From assembly GCA_025356505.1 (NCBI GenBank), contig JANXSV010000016.1, forward strand, positions 1 to 12,816: a stretch of 12,816 bases of DNA. Direction: 5' to 3'. The notes under the pieces are model-generated. The model was given only the letters and a program-made list of their open reading frames with translations, was not told where the DNA came from and searched no databases. The stretch is from Methylovirgula sp. GTDB lineage: Bacteria > Pseudomonadota > Alphaproteobacteria > Rhizobiales > Beijerinckiaceae. Shown here piece by piece: positions 1-6,961 of this stretch (the stretch's first letter is position 1; the number at the start of each line of letters is the position of its first letter). A program made the position numbers and the translations under genes.

Positions 1-644
1 GCCGAGAAGCCGGAGCCGAACTTTGCAGTGTACGCAAGCAGGTTCGTTGGCTGATTAGATACGAATGATGCTGTAAGAACTTCGTAATTGTTCGTGTAGA
101 AATCGAACATCGACTGAGTACGACCGGCGGTGATGCCCGCGAACTGAATGTAAGCGTACGTCAAATAACCAGCAGTGCCCGGACCGTAACCTTGGAAGAA
201 GGCGGTGCTTTGAGCGCGAATTTTGCCGCCGCCGATCGGGCCAGCGTTGGTCGTCTCGTCCGTCATGCGCAACTGTATGAAGGTCTTCAGATCGCCATAA
301 GAAGTCTTTGTGCGCGCATCGAGAGTGATGTACGCACGACCGCGGAAGGCTGTTTCGTCACGCGGATAAATCGTGCCGCTTGAATTCTGTGTAAAGGCCC
401 CTGCACCATCTTTTTGGCTTGTAGCGGCGCCAACACGGTATGTATATTCGGCACGGACTTGGCCGCCAACTTTCAGGCAGGTGTCAGTGCCTGGAATGTA
501 GAAAAAGCCTGCACCGAACGTGTCGCAAATTTTCACGTATTGTGCCGGAGCCGCCTTTTTGGATGGCAAATCAGCAGCGCTCGCGGCACTTACGGCTACG
601 AAGCCTGCCGCCGATGCGGTCAAAATAGAAATAAAATTCTTCAT
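1..644 (-). CDS. Porin, Omp2/RopA-type outer-membrane protein (5' part, runs off the left edge)
   Basis: The frame from the ATG at 644-642 stays open to the window edge, giving 214 codons. Residues 1-23 form a typical signal peptide (MKNFISILTASAAG..., ending in an ASA box), and the predicted mature protein begins ADLPSKKAAPAQ. The next segment carries two cysteines (about residues 40 and 56) in KICDTFGAGFFYIPGTDTC, followed by LKVGGQVRAEYTYR. This is the characteristic N-terminus of the rhizobial/Brucella porin family, which forms trimeric 16-stranded barrels that let small hydrophilic solutes cross the outer membrane. Further on, alternating polar and aromatic stretches (TAFRGRAYITLDART, FIQLRMTDETT, YLTYAYIQFAG) look like transmembrane strands. 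A GAGGGG ribosome-binding site lies about six bases before the ATG. The C-terminal barrel and its terminal aromatic residue are outside the window. The family call is firm; which paralogue it is cannot be decided here. Confidence 0.93.
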   Translation of the reverse strand, partial: MKNFISILTASAAGFVAVSAASAADLPSKKAAPAQYVKICDTFGAGFFYIPGTDTCLKVGGQVRAEYTYRVGAATSQKDGAGAFTQNSSGTIYPRDETAFRGRAYITLDARTKTSYGDLKTFIQLRMTDETTNAGPIGGGKIRAQSTAFFQGYGPGTAGYLTYAYIQFAGITAGRTQSMFDFYTNNYEVLTASFVSNQPTNLLAYTAKFGSGFS

Positions 645-1324
645 TTAAGCCCCTCTTAAAACCTTGCGGTTTTTACGATTTGGAGCGCGACAACCAAATT
701 GACTGACGCACTATCTATTTTAAGGAACATGTTTCGTATGCCGACAACGACAGAACCGTTTCCATGAGGACTATATGCAATTTCATGCGGTTGCGCGTCA
801 ATCGCGTTTTGTCCAAAAAGAGGGTAGAATGTGGCTTAGTCGAGACCTGTTGCATTAAAACCACAGCTGCGGTGGCAATTACGACTAAAGTCACAGATTT
901 ATGACATTCTGTATTTGATCAAACTCAGGCTATATATTGGGATTTGAAAATCTCTAGCAAGCAACAACAGCATCCAAGCGGCACTATACAGACATATATA
1001 ATATTAAATTATTCTAATACTCAAACGTGAGCACGAGTTTTGCTTGTTGCGACTATTTTTCTGTCCGAATACAGATCAAATTTTCTCAAATGCGCGAGGT
1101 TCATCTGTCACGGATATTTGCACGCAACTTTTGCTTTCCGAACGCTTGCATGAACTGCTTCTCGCCCGTCCGCTGCACGTTGCGCTGCCAAAATGTCGTG
1201 AAAAACAGCTTTTGTCCGGCTCTCATAAATGGCGAGTCTTGTGCTTTCGCCTGAAATTACACCGCGATCGCGCACTTGATTTTGGGTGGCTGGGCTCTTG
1301 GATGCGGTATCCCAAGCTTAAAAT
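645..1324. other. Long non-coding gap upstream of the porin gene
   Basis: This 680-bp stretch lies between the parC stop and the porin start. It contains no gene I can recognise in either strand. Bases about 990-1020 are very AT-rich (runs such as TATATAATATTAAATTATT), unlike the flanking coding DNA. A TTGATCAA palindrome lies near 917, and short inverted repeats lie near 860-875 (CCACAGCTGCGGTGG) and 880-892 (GACTAAAGTC). The 1100-1324 part is open in several frames. The most protein-like is a 41-codon minus-strand frame (1226-1101, MRAGQKLFFTTFWQRNV..., basic), but it has no ribosome-binding site. The gap probably holds the porin regulatory region and the end of the parC transcript. I see no canonical terminator with a T-run after parC. 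Confidence 0.6.
717..747 (-). promoter_or_regulatory. Possible porin promoter
   Basis: On the minus strand a TTGTCG (747-742) is followed after 18 bases by TTAAAA (723-718), or after 19 by TAAAAT. This would start transcription near 711 and leave a leader of about 65 bases before the porin ATG. It is the best sigma-70-like pair I see close to the gene, but the -10 match is modest and other starts further upstream in the long gap are possible. Confidence 0.25.
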
Positions 1325-3571
1325 TCATTCGAATCTATTGTTTTTCGGGAAGCCTTTTGGTGGCAGGCGTCCGGCCTCTCCGCGATTCCCGAGCCAATCA
1401 GCAAGGTCCTGGCCTGCCACTGTCCACGTCCGTCCGGACGTATCGCGCCAGGTTAACCCATCGGCGAGCGTGAATGTTTTGATGTCGGAAAGACTTCCGT
1501 CCTTATATTTCTGCAGGCGGACACCTTTGCCCCGCGCCATTTCCGGCATTTGAGCCAATGGATAGACCAGCAATTTACGATTTTCGCCAATTACGGCAAC
1601 GTGGTCACCGCTCACGGGAGCCAGAAAGGCCGCCACGGCTGGTGCATCAACGCTTAGCAGTGCTTTTCCTTTGCGGGTATTGGCGATGAGTTCGTCTTGC
1701 GAGACAACAAACCCGCGCGCATCAGTCGAGGCTACAATCACCTTGACGCCAGCCTTGTATTGGCAAACCAGCGCGATCTCCGCACCTTCATCGATGTCGG
1801 CCATGAGCCGGATCGGCTCGCCCTGGCTGCGTCCGCCGGGCAGTTTCGCTGCTTCCAATGTGAAAATCTTGCCGTTGGTGGCAAGCACGAGAATTTTTGA
1901 AATTGTTTCGCAGAAAAACGATGCTTTCAACGCATCGTCACCTTTGAACTGCACGGTGGAAAGGTCACTGATGTGGCCTTTGAGTGCGCGAATCCAGCCC
2001 TTTTGTGAAACGATAACGGTCAGCGGTTCTCGTTCCACCAACATTTCGCTGATGTCAATATCCTGCGCCTCCGGAATACCGCCAAAAGTGGTGCGGCGTT
2101 TGCCCAGCGGCGTGTCGGGGCTGAACTTGTTGCGCACATCGCGGATTTCCACCTTGATCATCTTCCACTGCGCCTGTTCGTCGGCGAGGAGTTTTGCTAT
2201 GGCGTTTTTTTCTTCGGTCAGCTTGTCAAATTCGGTGCGCAGTTGCATCTCTTCAAGGCGGCGCAACGAGCGCAAGCGCGTGTCGAGAACGTAGTTTGCC
2301 TGCAAATCGGACAGGCTGAACGTGGCCTTCAAAACATCCTTGGGCTCATCCTCTTCGCGGATGATTCGGATGACCTCATCAAGATTGAGGAAAACAACCA
2401 ACATACCGGAGACAAGCTCTAGCCTGTGCTCGATTTGTTTGAGGCGATTGCGTGAGCGGCGCTGCAACACGTCCCGGCGGTGATCAAGCCATTGGCGTAG
2501 CGCCTCTGGCAGGTTGACCACGCGCGGCACAACGCCATCAACCAGCACGTTCATGTTCATCGGGATGCGGTTTTCAAGCTCGCTTTGCCTGAAAAGACTT
2601 TCCATAAGCACCACAGGGTCAACTGTGCGGCTGCGCGGTTCGAGCACGATACGCACATCTTCCGAAGATTCGTCGCGCACATCAGCCAGCAGTGGCAACT
2701 TCTTCTCATTGAGGAGATCGGCAATTTTTTCGATCAGGCGGGATTTTTGTACCAGATAGGGAATTTCGGTGACAACCACGACCCAGTTACCGCGCCCTGT
2801 ATCTTCTTTGACCCAGCGGGCGCGATTTCGAAATCCGCCCCGTCCAGTACGATAGGTTTCGGCAATGGACTCTTTGCTTTCGACAATTATGCCGCCGGTG
2901 GGAAAGTCCGGCCCCTGAACGAAATTCAGCAGTTCGTCAGAACCGGCCTGCGGATTTTCGATCAGATAAAGCGAAGCATCACATAATTCGGCAACGTTAT
3001 GCGGCGGAATGGAGGTAGCCATGCCGACAGCGATGCCTTGTGATCCATTTGCCAGCAGATTTGGGAAGCAGGCGGGGAGGACGACGGGTTCTTTATTGTC
3101 GGCAGAGTAATTGTCCCGAAAATCAACGGCATCCTCTTCGAGGCCTTCCAGAATAAGGCCTGCGACGCTGGTCATGCGCGCTTCGGTATAGCGATAGGCG
3201 GCGGCGCTATCGCCATCGATATTGCCAAAATTTCCCTGCCCGTCCACCAGCGGGTAACGTGAGGAAAAATCTTGGGCAAGCCTCACCAGCGCATCATAGA
3301 TTGCCTGGTCGCCGTGCGGATGGAATGAACCCATTACATCGCCGACGATTTTTGCGCTTTTCTTAAATGCCGAGGTCGGATCCAGCTTGAGGATATGCAT
3401 TCCGTAGAGAATACGACGATGAACCGGCTTCAATCCGTCGCGAGCATCCGGCAACGCGCGGTGCATGATTGTGGATAGCGCATAGGCAAGATAACGCTCT
3501 TCAAGCGCCTCCCGCAGTGGAATGAGGCTGGAAGTTTGTTCCGGTTCGGGCGGCTCTACTGGTTTAACCAT
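1325..3571 (-). CDS. parC: DNA topoisomerase IV subunit A
   Basis: ParC is the DNA-cleaving subunit of the type IIA enzyme that, with ParE, unlinks daughter chromosomes and relaxes supercoils. The 748-residue protein has the usual order: a winged-helix breakage domain at the N-terminus ([20 protein letters not shown] at about residues 39-58), the tower and coiled-coil region in the middle, and a C-terminal beta-pinwheel from about residue 500. The active-site tyrosine is Tyr128 in [12 protein letters not shown], next to the conserved arginine. The quinolone-determining segment reads [15 protein letters not shown], with Gln where enterobacterial ParC has Ser80 and Asp where it has Glu84. I chose the ATG at 3571 ([10 protein letters not shown]); a TTG two codons earlier is possible, and a stop lies just upstream of both. 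No strong ribosome-binding site is visible. The shorter beta-pinwheel and the alphaproteobacterial context favour ParC over GyrA. Confidence 0.95.
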   Translation of the reverse strand: MVKPVEPPEPEQTSSLIPLREALEERYLAYALSTIMHRALPDARDGLKPVHRRILYGMHILKLDPTSAFKKSAKIVGDVMGSFHPHGDQAIYDALVRLAQDFSSRYPLVDGQGNFGNIDGDSAAAYRYTEARMTSVAGLILEGLEEDAVDFRDNYSADNKEPVVLPACFPNLLANGSQGIAVGMATSIPPHNVAELCDASLYLIENPQAGSDELLNFVQGPDFPTGGIIVESKESIAETYRTGRGGFRNRARWVKEDTGRGNWVVVVTEIPYLVQKSRLIEKIADLLNEKKLPLLADVRDESSEDVRIVLEPRSRTVDPVVLMESLFRQSELENRIPMNMNVLVDGVVPRVVNLPEALRQWLDHRRDVLQRRSRNRLKQIEHRLELVSGMLVVFLNLDEVIRIIREEDEPKDVLKATFSLSDLQANYVLDTRLRSLRRLEEMQLRTEFDKLTEEKNAIAKLLADEQAQWKMIKVEIRDVRNKFSPDTPLGKRRTTFGGIPEAQDIDISEMLVEREPLTVIVSQKGWIRALKGHISDLSTVQFKGDDALKASFFCETISKILVLATNGKIFTLEAAKLPGGRSQGEPIRLMADIDEGAEIALVCQYKAGVKVIVASTDARGFVVSQDELIANTRKGKALLSVDAPAVAAFLAPVSGDHVAVIGENRKLLVYPLAQMPEMARGKGVRLQKYKDGSLSDIKTFTLADGLTWRDTSGRTWTVAGQDLADWLGNRGEAGRLPPKGFPKNNRFE

Positions 3572-3617
3572 GGCCAACGCCTAACCGAGGCAGCGATTCG
3601 GAGCAAGGGTGCTGCAG

Positions 3618-3638
3618 GCAGTGCCCACAGGCCACTGC
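3618..3638. repeat. Inverted repeat in the PLD-parC spacer
   Basis: GCAGTG (3618-3623) and CACTGC (3633-3638) can form a six-base-pair stem around a nine-base loop in the 125-bp spacer between the PLD-like gene and parC. No T-run follows on either strand, so it is not a canonical intrinsic terminator. It could be a weak terminator, an mRNA hairpin or chance. Confidence 0.3.
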
Positions 3639-3696
3639 GCTGAGCTTTATGCGCTCCTTACACGCAGTAGGCGGGAAAAGGAGCGGCACACCGGCC

Positions 3697-4842
3697 TTAT
3701 TTGTGCGGATACATCGCCATGATCTGCGACAGATAAACACGATAGGCATCGGCAATTTCAGCGTTCTTAAAGAGCACAACATTTTCAGCATTGCCCATGG
3801 CGTGCCGCGAAAGGTTGAAACTTCCGGTAATGACGTTGTCGTCGGCGACAATCAGCTTGTTGTGCATGAAGTTATGGGGCTGATTGGGGATTGTGGAACT
3901 GTAGGGAATGGAATTTTTACGGTTCAGCACGGCGGAAATGCGCGCCCATTGCGCTATGCGCGGATCATCCGGGTGACTCTGTTTCCACTGGCTGATGACG
4001 GTGTCCATCTGCGGTCCATCGTATATACCAGAGAGTTGTTTACCCGCATCCAGAACCGAAGTAAGTGCGGTTAGTATCGCGCGGTTGGAAATCACAACTG
4101 AGGCGATCTGCACAGAGTGCGACGCGGTGGTGATAACGTCCACCATCTGGTTTACGATGGCTTGAGCCTCGCCCGGGGTGAAGGCGACAGAGACATTTAC
4201 GCCATTGATCACCACAGTGCCCTTGTCATCATAGCCTGTATTGTCGGCAACTTTGCCGCTGGTCCAGAGCTCTTCAAAGTTCTTCGAATAAAATCGGGCG
4301 AAGGTCTGATCGCGGAAAAACAGGATATTATTTTCCTGCAAGCTCCACGAATCATTGGTGAAATTGGCCGAACCCATGAAAAGCGCGGCTTCAGGGTTGG
4401 CGATGTCACGAATGATGTATTTGTTGTGCATCAGCACGCCAAAGCCGCGAATGGCCTTAACGGTCGCGACACTTGCGAGGTCTCCAATAAAGGGCGGGTG
4501 CAAAACTTCGCCCGCACCATCTTCCGGGCTTGGCTGGTGATTTGGCGGCGGTGAGGAGTCGCCCGCGGTGGCGGCGTCATAGGCCAGCCGAGTCACGACG
4601 CCGCGCGCATGAGCAGCACGCAGAGCATCGCCGACCATTTTGGCCGCTTCGCCGGAAAGCCGCATATCGTAAATCGCGATTTCGAGGGTTGCCTTTGCGC
4701 CGCCTATGAAATCAGCGATACAGCTGGCGACATCATGGAGTTGCGCCACCCGCTCCGGCGTAGAAGTAAACGGGTCTGCGCCCTGCTCATGCAGGAAGGA
4801 GATATCGATAGCGCCACCGCCAAAAAGTTTTGTGTCCAGCAT
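3697..4842 (-). CDS. Phospholipase D-like protein with two HKD motifs
   Basis: This 381-residue protein contains both halves of a PLD-superfamily active site. The first is HNKYIIRD (H139, K141, D146), followed by GSANFTN at 157-163. The second is HNKLIVAD (H327, K329, D334), followed by GSFNLS at 340-345. The two histidines normally pair in one catalytic centre that forms a phospho-histidine intermediate. Members include phospholipases, cardiolipin synthases, nucleases and transferases, so the substrate cannot be read from the motifs. No signal peptide or membrane helix is evident, which suggests a cytoplasmic protein. A proline-rich insert lies at about residues 97-118 (SSPPPNHQPSPEDG). An AGGAGC ribosome-binding site sits about seven bases before the ATG. 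The gene starts 41 bases after kdsA and ends 125 bases before the parC start, so it could be co-transcribed with kdsA. The family is certain; the function is unknown. Confidence 0.9.
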   Translation of the reverse strand: MLDTKLFGGGAIDISFLHEQGADPFTSTPERVAQLHDVASCIADFIGGAKATLEIAIYDMRLSGEAAKMVGDALRAAHARGVVTRLAYDAATAGDSSPPPNHQPSPEDGAGEVLHPPFIGDLASVATVKAIRGFGVLMHNKYIIRDIANPEAALFMGSANFTNDSWSLQENNILFFRDQTFARFYSKNFEELWTSGKVADNTGYDDKGTVVINGVNVSVAFTPGEAQAIVNQMVDVITTASHSVQIASVVISNRAILTALTSVLDAGKQLSGIYDGPQMDTVISQWKQSHPDDPRIAQWARISAVLNRKNSIPYSSTIPNQPHNFMHNKLIVADDNVITGSFNLSRHAMGNAENVVLFKNAEIADAYRVYLSQIMAMYPHK

Positions 4843-4883
4843 CGAAAGCTCCTGAAGTGTGAAAATATAGCGGCGATGCCTGA

Positions 4884-5735
4884 CTAGGCCTGTGCCGCTT
4901 TTGCCAGTTTGTCGAACGCCATGAGAGTTTCAAGTAATTTCGCCATTTCGTTCAATGGAACCTGATTTGGACCATCCGAAAACGCATTTGCCGGGTCATC
5001 ATGGGTTTCTATGAACACTCCAGCGACGCCAACAGCCACTGCGGCGCGCGCCAAAACCGGAACGAACTCGCGCTGGCCCCCGGAAGCGGTGCCCTGCCCG
5101 CCTGGCTGCTGCACAGAGTGAGTCGCGTCAAAGATTACCGGAGCGCCGGTTTTTTCGGCCATGATGGGAAGCGAGCGCATATCTGACACCAGCGTATTAT
5201 ATCCGAAGGACGCGCCACGCTCGGTGACCATGACATTTGGATTGCCCGCTTCAAGGACCTTATTTACGACGTTGGACATATCCCACGGGGCAAGAAATTG
5301 GCCTTTCTTGACATTGACAACACGGCCGGTTTTTGCAGCGGCGATCAACAAATCCGTCTGGCGACATAGAAAGGCCGGGATCTGTAATATATCAACCACC
5401 TCGGCGACGATGGCGCATTGCTGGTTTTCATGCACATCGGTAATGACAGGAAAGCCAAATTTGGCCTTCAGCTCTGCAAACACCGGCATTGCTTCGTGCA
5501 ACCCCATGCCACGACGTCCTGACGAAGAGGTGCGATTGGCTTTGTCGAACGACGATTTATAGACCAAGCCGATGCCGAGTTTGCGCGTTATTTCGTATAA
5601 CGCTGCCGCCATTTCAAGCGCATGATTTCGGCTTTCCATGGCGCAGGGCCCGGCGATTAAGGTCAAAGGCAGATGGTTGCCAAATCGTACCGGCGACGTT
5701 TCCGAGCCGACGCTGATGACTTTCAAGGGCTTCAT
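4884..5735 (-). CDS. kdsA: 3-deoxy-8-phosphooctulonate synthase (Kdo-8-phosphate synthase)
   Basis: KdsA condenses phosphoenolpyruvate with arabinose 5-phosphate to give Kdo 8-phosphate, the committed step to the Kdo sugars of lipopolysaccharide. The 283-residue TIM-barrel protein shows the family signatures [10 protein letters not shown] (29-35), [10 protein letters not shown] (59-68), FPVITDVHE (95-103), [14 protein letters not shown] (117-130), NVKKGQF (141-147) and [13 protein letters not shown] (201-213). It has Cys31, His206, Glu243 and Asp254 where the metal-dependent class (as in Aquifex) has its metal ligands; the enterobacterial metal-independent class has Asn at the first position. 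I infer the metal-dependent type. The frame is open 15 codons further upstream, but that extension overlaps the preceding gene. The ATG at 5735 has GGAA a few bases upstream and gives the usual family length. It follows the small protein gene by 10 bases, so the two are probably one transcript. Confidence 0.97.
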   Translation of the reverse strand: MKPLKVISVGSETSPVRFGNHLPLTLIAGPCAMESRNHALEMAAALYEITRKLGIGLVYKSSFDKANRTSSSGRRGMGLHEAMPVFAELKAKFGFPVITDVHENQQCAIVAEVVDILQIPAFLCRQTDLLIAAAKTGRVVNVKKGQFLAPWDMSNVVNKVLEAGNPNVMVTERGASFGYNTLVSDMRSLPIMAEKTGAPVIFDATHSVQQPGGQGTASGGQREFVPVLARAAVAVGVAGVFIETHDDPANAFSDGPNQVPLNEMAKLLETLMAFDKLAKAAQA

Positions 5736-5745
5736 GGTGGTTCCG

Positions 5746-6078
5746 CTAATAATAGATGTCGACCGTTGGTTCGCCTGCATTGGACTTTTTTATGCAAACG
5801 CTTTTGGCCTTAGGCACATAGCCGACAAAGCCCTCGGCCTCAACACATATCGAAAAGCGTTGATGGCAATCGGTGAGAGTGGAGTATCCAGAGGCATTGC
5901 CCTCAATATGGCGCGCCTGCGTGAAGGCTTTTTGGCAAAAACCGGGGGAAAAGCCCGAGGCCTGCTGACATTCCGCGATGTTGGACACAACGACACCGCC
6001 GGAACATACCGGCTGCAAAAACAGCCACAACATGAAGGCGCCAATGCCCGCAATGACCGCGAAAACAACAAACTTCAT
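5746..6078 (-). CDS. Small membrane-anchored cysteine-rich protein, DUF1190 (YgiB)-like
   Basis: This 110-residue protein begins with a hydrophobic helix (about residues 3-22, [18 protein letters not shown]) that could be an uncleaved anchor or a signal sequence, leaving a periplasmic domain. The domain has six cysteines (25, 37, 48, 71, 78, 95). The spacing in [21 protein letters not shown] and [12 protein letters not shown] resembles, from memory, the N-terminal part of the DUF1190/YgiB family (NADDCSA..., CTTAYNNALKEA, YATREDC). That assignment is tentative and the E. coli protein is longer. I start at ATG 6078, preceded by a GGGG tract seven bases upstream; a TTG four codons earlier is in frame. 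It precedes kdsA by 10 bases, so the two are probably co-expressed. A role in envelope maintenance would fit the context but is only inference. Confidence 0.75.
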   Translation of the reverse strand: MKFVVFAVIAGIGAFMLWLFLQPVCSGGVVVSNIAECQQASGFSPGFCQKAFTQARHIEGNASGYSTLTDCHQRFSICVEAEGFVGYVPKAKSVCIKKSNAGEPTVDIYY

Positions 6079-6104
6079 CAAATGCCCCAAAAATAATGCA
6101 CAAA

Positions 6105-6133
6105 GCTAGCACATCGAAGCGTTGAAGTCGCAA
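6105..6133 (-). promoter_or_regulatory. Possible promoter for the small protein-kdsA transcript
   Basis: On the minus strand TTGCGA (6133-6128) is followed after 17 bases by GCTAGC (6110-6105). The pair resembles the TTGAC...GCTA-type housekeeping promoters of alphaproteobacteria. A start near 6098 would give a leader of about 20 bases before ATG 6078. The -10 match is weak and no other support is available. Confidence 0.25.
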
Positions 6134-6189
6134 GGGCTAGGCTGGATTTTGTGGGGGAATGCGCTTTGCGCGATTAGCAATTTAGGTGT

Positions 6190-6203
6190 TTCGTAAAAAC
6201 GAA
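6190..6203. repeat. Short perfect inverted repeat, TTCGT-AAAA-ACGAA
   Basis: A five-base-pair stem with a four-base loop lies between the cold-shock gene and the small-protein gene. On the minus strand the loop is TTTT and no T-run follows the stem. It may be a protein-binding palindrome or a minor mRNA hairpin; function is unknown. Confidence 0.25.
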
Positions 6204-6281
6204 GCGGCAATTGCGAAGCCGGAAGAAACTATAAGCTCTAGAATTGAAGGCCGTTTCCACTCTATTTTTTTTGTCAGCCTC

Positions 6282-6303
6282 TCCCGATCTGGGTAGATCG
6301 GGA
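6282..6303 (-). terminator. Terminator-like hairpin downstream of the cold-shock gene
   Basis: TCCCGATCT (6282-6290) and AGATCGGGA (6295-6303) form a perfect nine-base-pair stem closed by a four-base loop, 43 bases after the csp stop. On the minus strand the stem is preceded by TTTT and followed by GAGGCTGAC and an A-run, not a T-run. It is therefore not a textbook intrinsic terminator in either direction. It may still protect the 3' end of the csp mRNA from exonucleases or help Rho-dependent termination. Confidence 0.45.
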
Positions 6304-6317
6304 AAAGCAATATTACA

Positions 6318-6333
6318 CACTGAAAAATCAGTG
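6318..6333 (-). repeat. Second hairpin after the cold-shock gene, CACTGA-AAAA-TCAGTG
   Basis: A perfect six-base-pair stem with a four-base loop begins 13 bases after the csp stop, followed by the nine-base-pair hairpin further downstream. In the minus-strand transcript the loop is UUUU and the sequence after it is UGUAAUAUUGC. Two tandem hairpins this close to a stop codon suggest a 3'-end or stability element, but this is inference. Confidence 0.4.
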
Positions 6334-6346
6334 GTTTAGTTCCGGT

Positions 6347-6559
6347 TTAACCCAAAACTTTGAGCTGATCAGCGGACATTTTGCCGCTCTTGCGATCAGC
6401 TACGAGCTCGTAGCTCACCTTCTGACCTTCGCGCAGGTCACCAAGACCGGAGCGCTCTACAGCGCTGATGTGCACGAATACGTCAGTGCTGCCATTTTCA
6501 GGAGCAATGAAGCCGAAACCTTTTTGAGCATTAAACCATTTTACGGTTCCCGAAGCCAT
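6347..6559 (-). CDS. Cold-shock protein, CspA family
   Basis: This 70-residue protein is a complete cold-shock domain: a five-stranded OB-fold that binds single-stranded RNA or DNA and melts mRNA structure. The two RNA-binding motifs are KGFGFI (RNP1, residues 13-18) and VFVHI (RNP2, 27-31), flanked by the usual [12 protein letters not shown] start and [23 protein letters not shown] tail. Length matches the single-domain bacterial proteins. Translation probably starts at ATG 6559, with GAAAGGG seven bases upstream. A leader of perhaps 160 bases with predicted secondary structure precedes it, as in other cold-shock genes. Whether this copy is cold-induced or constitutive cannot be told from the sequence. 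Paralogues are common, so I do not assign a letter. Confidence 0.97.
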   Translation of the reverse strand: MASGTVKWFNAQKGFGFIAPENGSTDVFVHISAVERSGLGDLREGQKVSYELVADRKSGKMSADQLKVLG

Positions 6560-6718
6560 GAGGAAACCCTTTCACAAACAGAGATATAAGAACCCGCAAG
6601 CGGGCAGTTGAAATCACATCTCAGGTAAGGAGGATAGTCGGCAAGGCGCTGTTTGCAGCACAAAGTCAAATCATCTTGCCGTCAATGGACGCCTCTCTAT
6701 GGGCCAATGCCTGTTGAA
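6560..6718 (-). promoter_or_regulatory. Long, probably structured 5' leader of the cold-shock gene
   Basis: Between tRNA-Phe and the csp start the minus strand can fold into a nested rod. CGGCAAG pairs with CTTGCCG (6681-6675 with 6645-6639). Inside it GTGCTG pairs with CAGCGC (6661-6656 with 6651-6646) around a CAAA loop. One of these pairs is G-U on the minus strand and would be a C-A mismatch on the plus strand, which favours a minus-strand RNA. Outside it GAGG (6695-6692) can pair with CCTC (6633-6630). Next comes CCTCCTTACC (6633-6624), which resembles the anti-Shine-Dalgarno end of 16S rRNA, and then a CCCG-CTTG-CGGG tetraloop hairpin (6604-6593). I infer a regulatory leader, possibly temperature-responsive. 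A separate small RNA ending at the tetraloop hairpin is an alternative. Confidence 0.4.
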
Positions 6719-6724
6719 TAGCAA

Positions 6725-6753
6725 GCAATAAAACCGAAGAATACCTGACACAA
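6725..6753 (-). promoter_or_regulatory. Possible promoter of the cold-shock gene
   Basis: On the minus strand TTGTGT (6753-6748) is followed by a 17-base spacer and TATTGC (6730-6725). Transcription would begin near 6718, giving a leader of about 160 bases before the csp ATG. The match is moderate and several other weak pairs exist in this AT-rich stretch. Confidence 0.25.
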
Positions 6754-6834
6754 AACTTTAAAACGCTTGCCACAACTGCAAAAACATCGCTCCGCGGTGT
6801 TGTGAACGCAAATATCTAAAGAGATTGGATATGG

Positions 6835-6910
6835 TGGTGGCCAGAGCTGGGATCGAACCAGCGACACTGCGATTTTCAATCGCATGCTCTACCAACTGAG
6901 CTATCTGGCC
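6835..6910 (-). tRNA. tRNA-Phe (anticodon GAA)
   Basis: The minus strand folds into a complete 76-nt cloverleaf. The acceptor stem is GGCCAGA with TCTGGCC, the D arm is GCTC-AGTTGGTA-GAGC, and the anticodon stem is TGCGA/TCGCA around the loop TTGAAAA, giving anticodon GAA. The variable loop is GTGTC, the T arm is GCTGG-TTCGATC-CCAGC, the discriminator base is A, and the CCA tail is encoded. It lies between recJ and the cold-shock gene on the same strand. A 5-bp stem-loop (TCGCT-GCA-AGCGA, 6911-6923) directly precedes the mature 5' end and would be part of the leader removed by RNase P. Confidence 0.98.
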
Positions 6911-6932
6911 TCGCTGCAAGCGAAGTGGGCGC

Positions 6933-6961
6933 TTTATAGAAAGCCGATCTACGCTTGTCTA
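6933..6961 (-). promoter_or_regulatory. Promoter of tRNA-Phe, overlapping the recJ stop codon
   Basis: On the minus strand TAGACA (6961-6956) and TATAAA (6938-6933) each match five of six bases of the sigma-70 consensus and are separated by exactly 17 bases. The first three bases of the -35 box are the recJ stop codon TAG. The -10 box is followed by GCGCCC, a GC-rich discriminator typical of stringently controlled stable-RNA promoters. The predicted start near 6926 gives a leader of about 16 bases before the tRNA. Confidence 0.7.

Noticed and set aside
1101..1226. A 41-codon basic frame on the minus strand downstream of parC
   Set aside because: It has no ribosome-binding site, no recognisable family and is within the length expected by chance; mentioned only in the gap description.
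1044..1553. A 169-codon plus-strand frame crossing the parC end
   Set aside because: More than half lies antisense to parC, the composition is unnatural (rich in Arg, Ser, Leu, Cys) and no motif is seen.
5736..5780. 15-codon N-terminal extension of kdsA
   Set aside because: It overlaps the upstream gene's end and is not needed for the family length; the ATG at 5735 has better spacing to a GGAA.
6593..6604. CCCGCAAGCGGG palindrome as an intrinsic terminator of a small RNA
   Set aside because: The stem is only four or five pairs and is followed on the minus strand by TTCTTATAT, not a proper T-run; kept only as part of the leader description.
6624..6633. GGTAAGGAGG as a plus-strand ribosome-binding site
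   Set aside because: No start codon follows at a suitable distance; the nearest ATG (6685) is over 50 bases away and opens only ten codons.
6630..6720. 6S RNA or SRP RNA between tRNA-Phe and csp
   Set aside because: The rod shape suggested it, but the SRP tetraloop consensus is missing and the location does not fit the usual 6S neighbourhood.
6835..6910. tRNA-Phe as an integration site for a mobile element
   Set aside because: No integrase, no direct repeat of the tRNA 3' end and only core genes on both sides.
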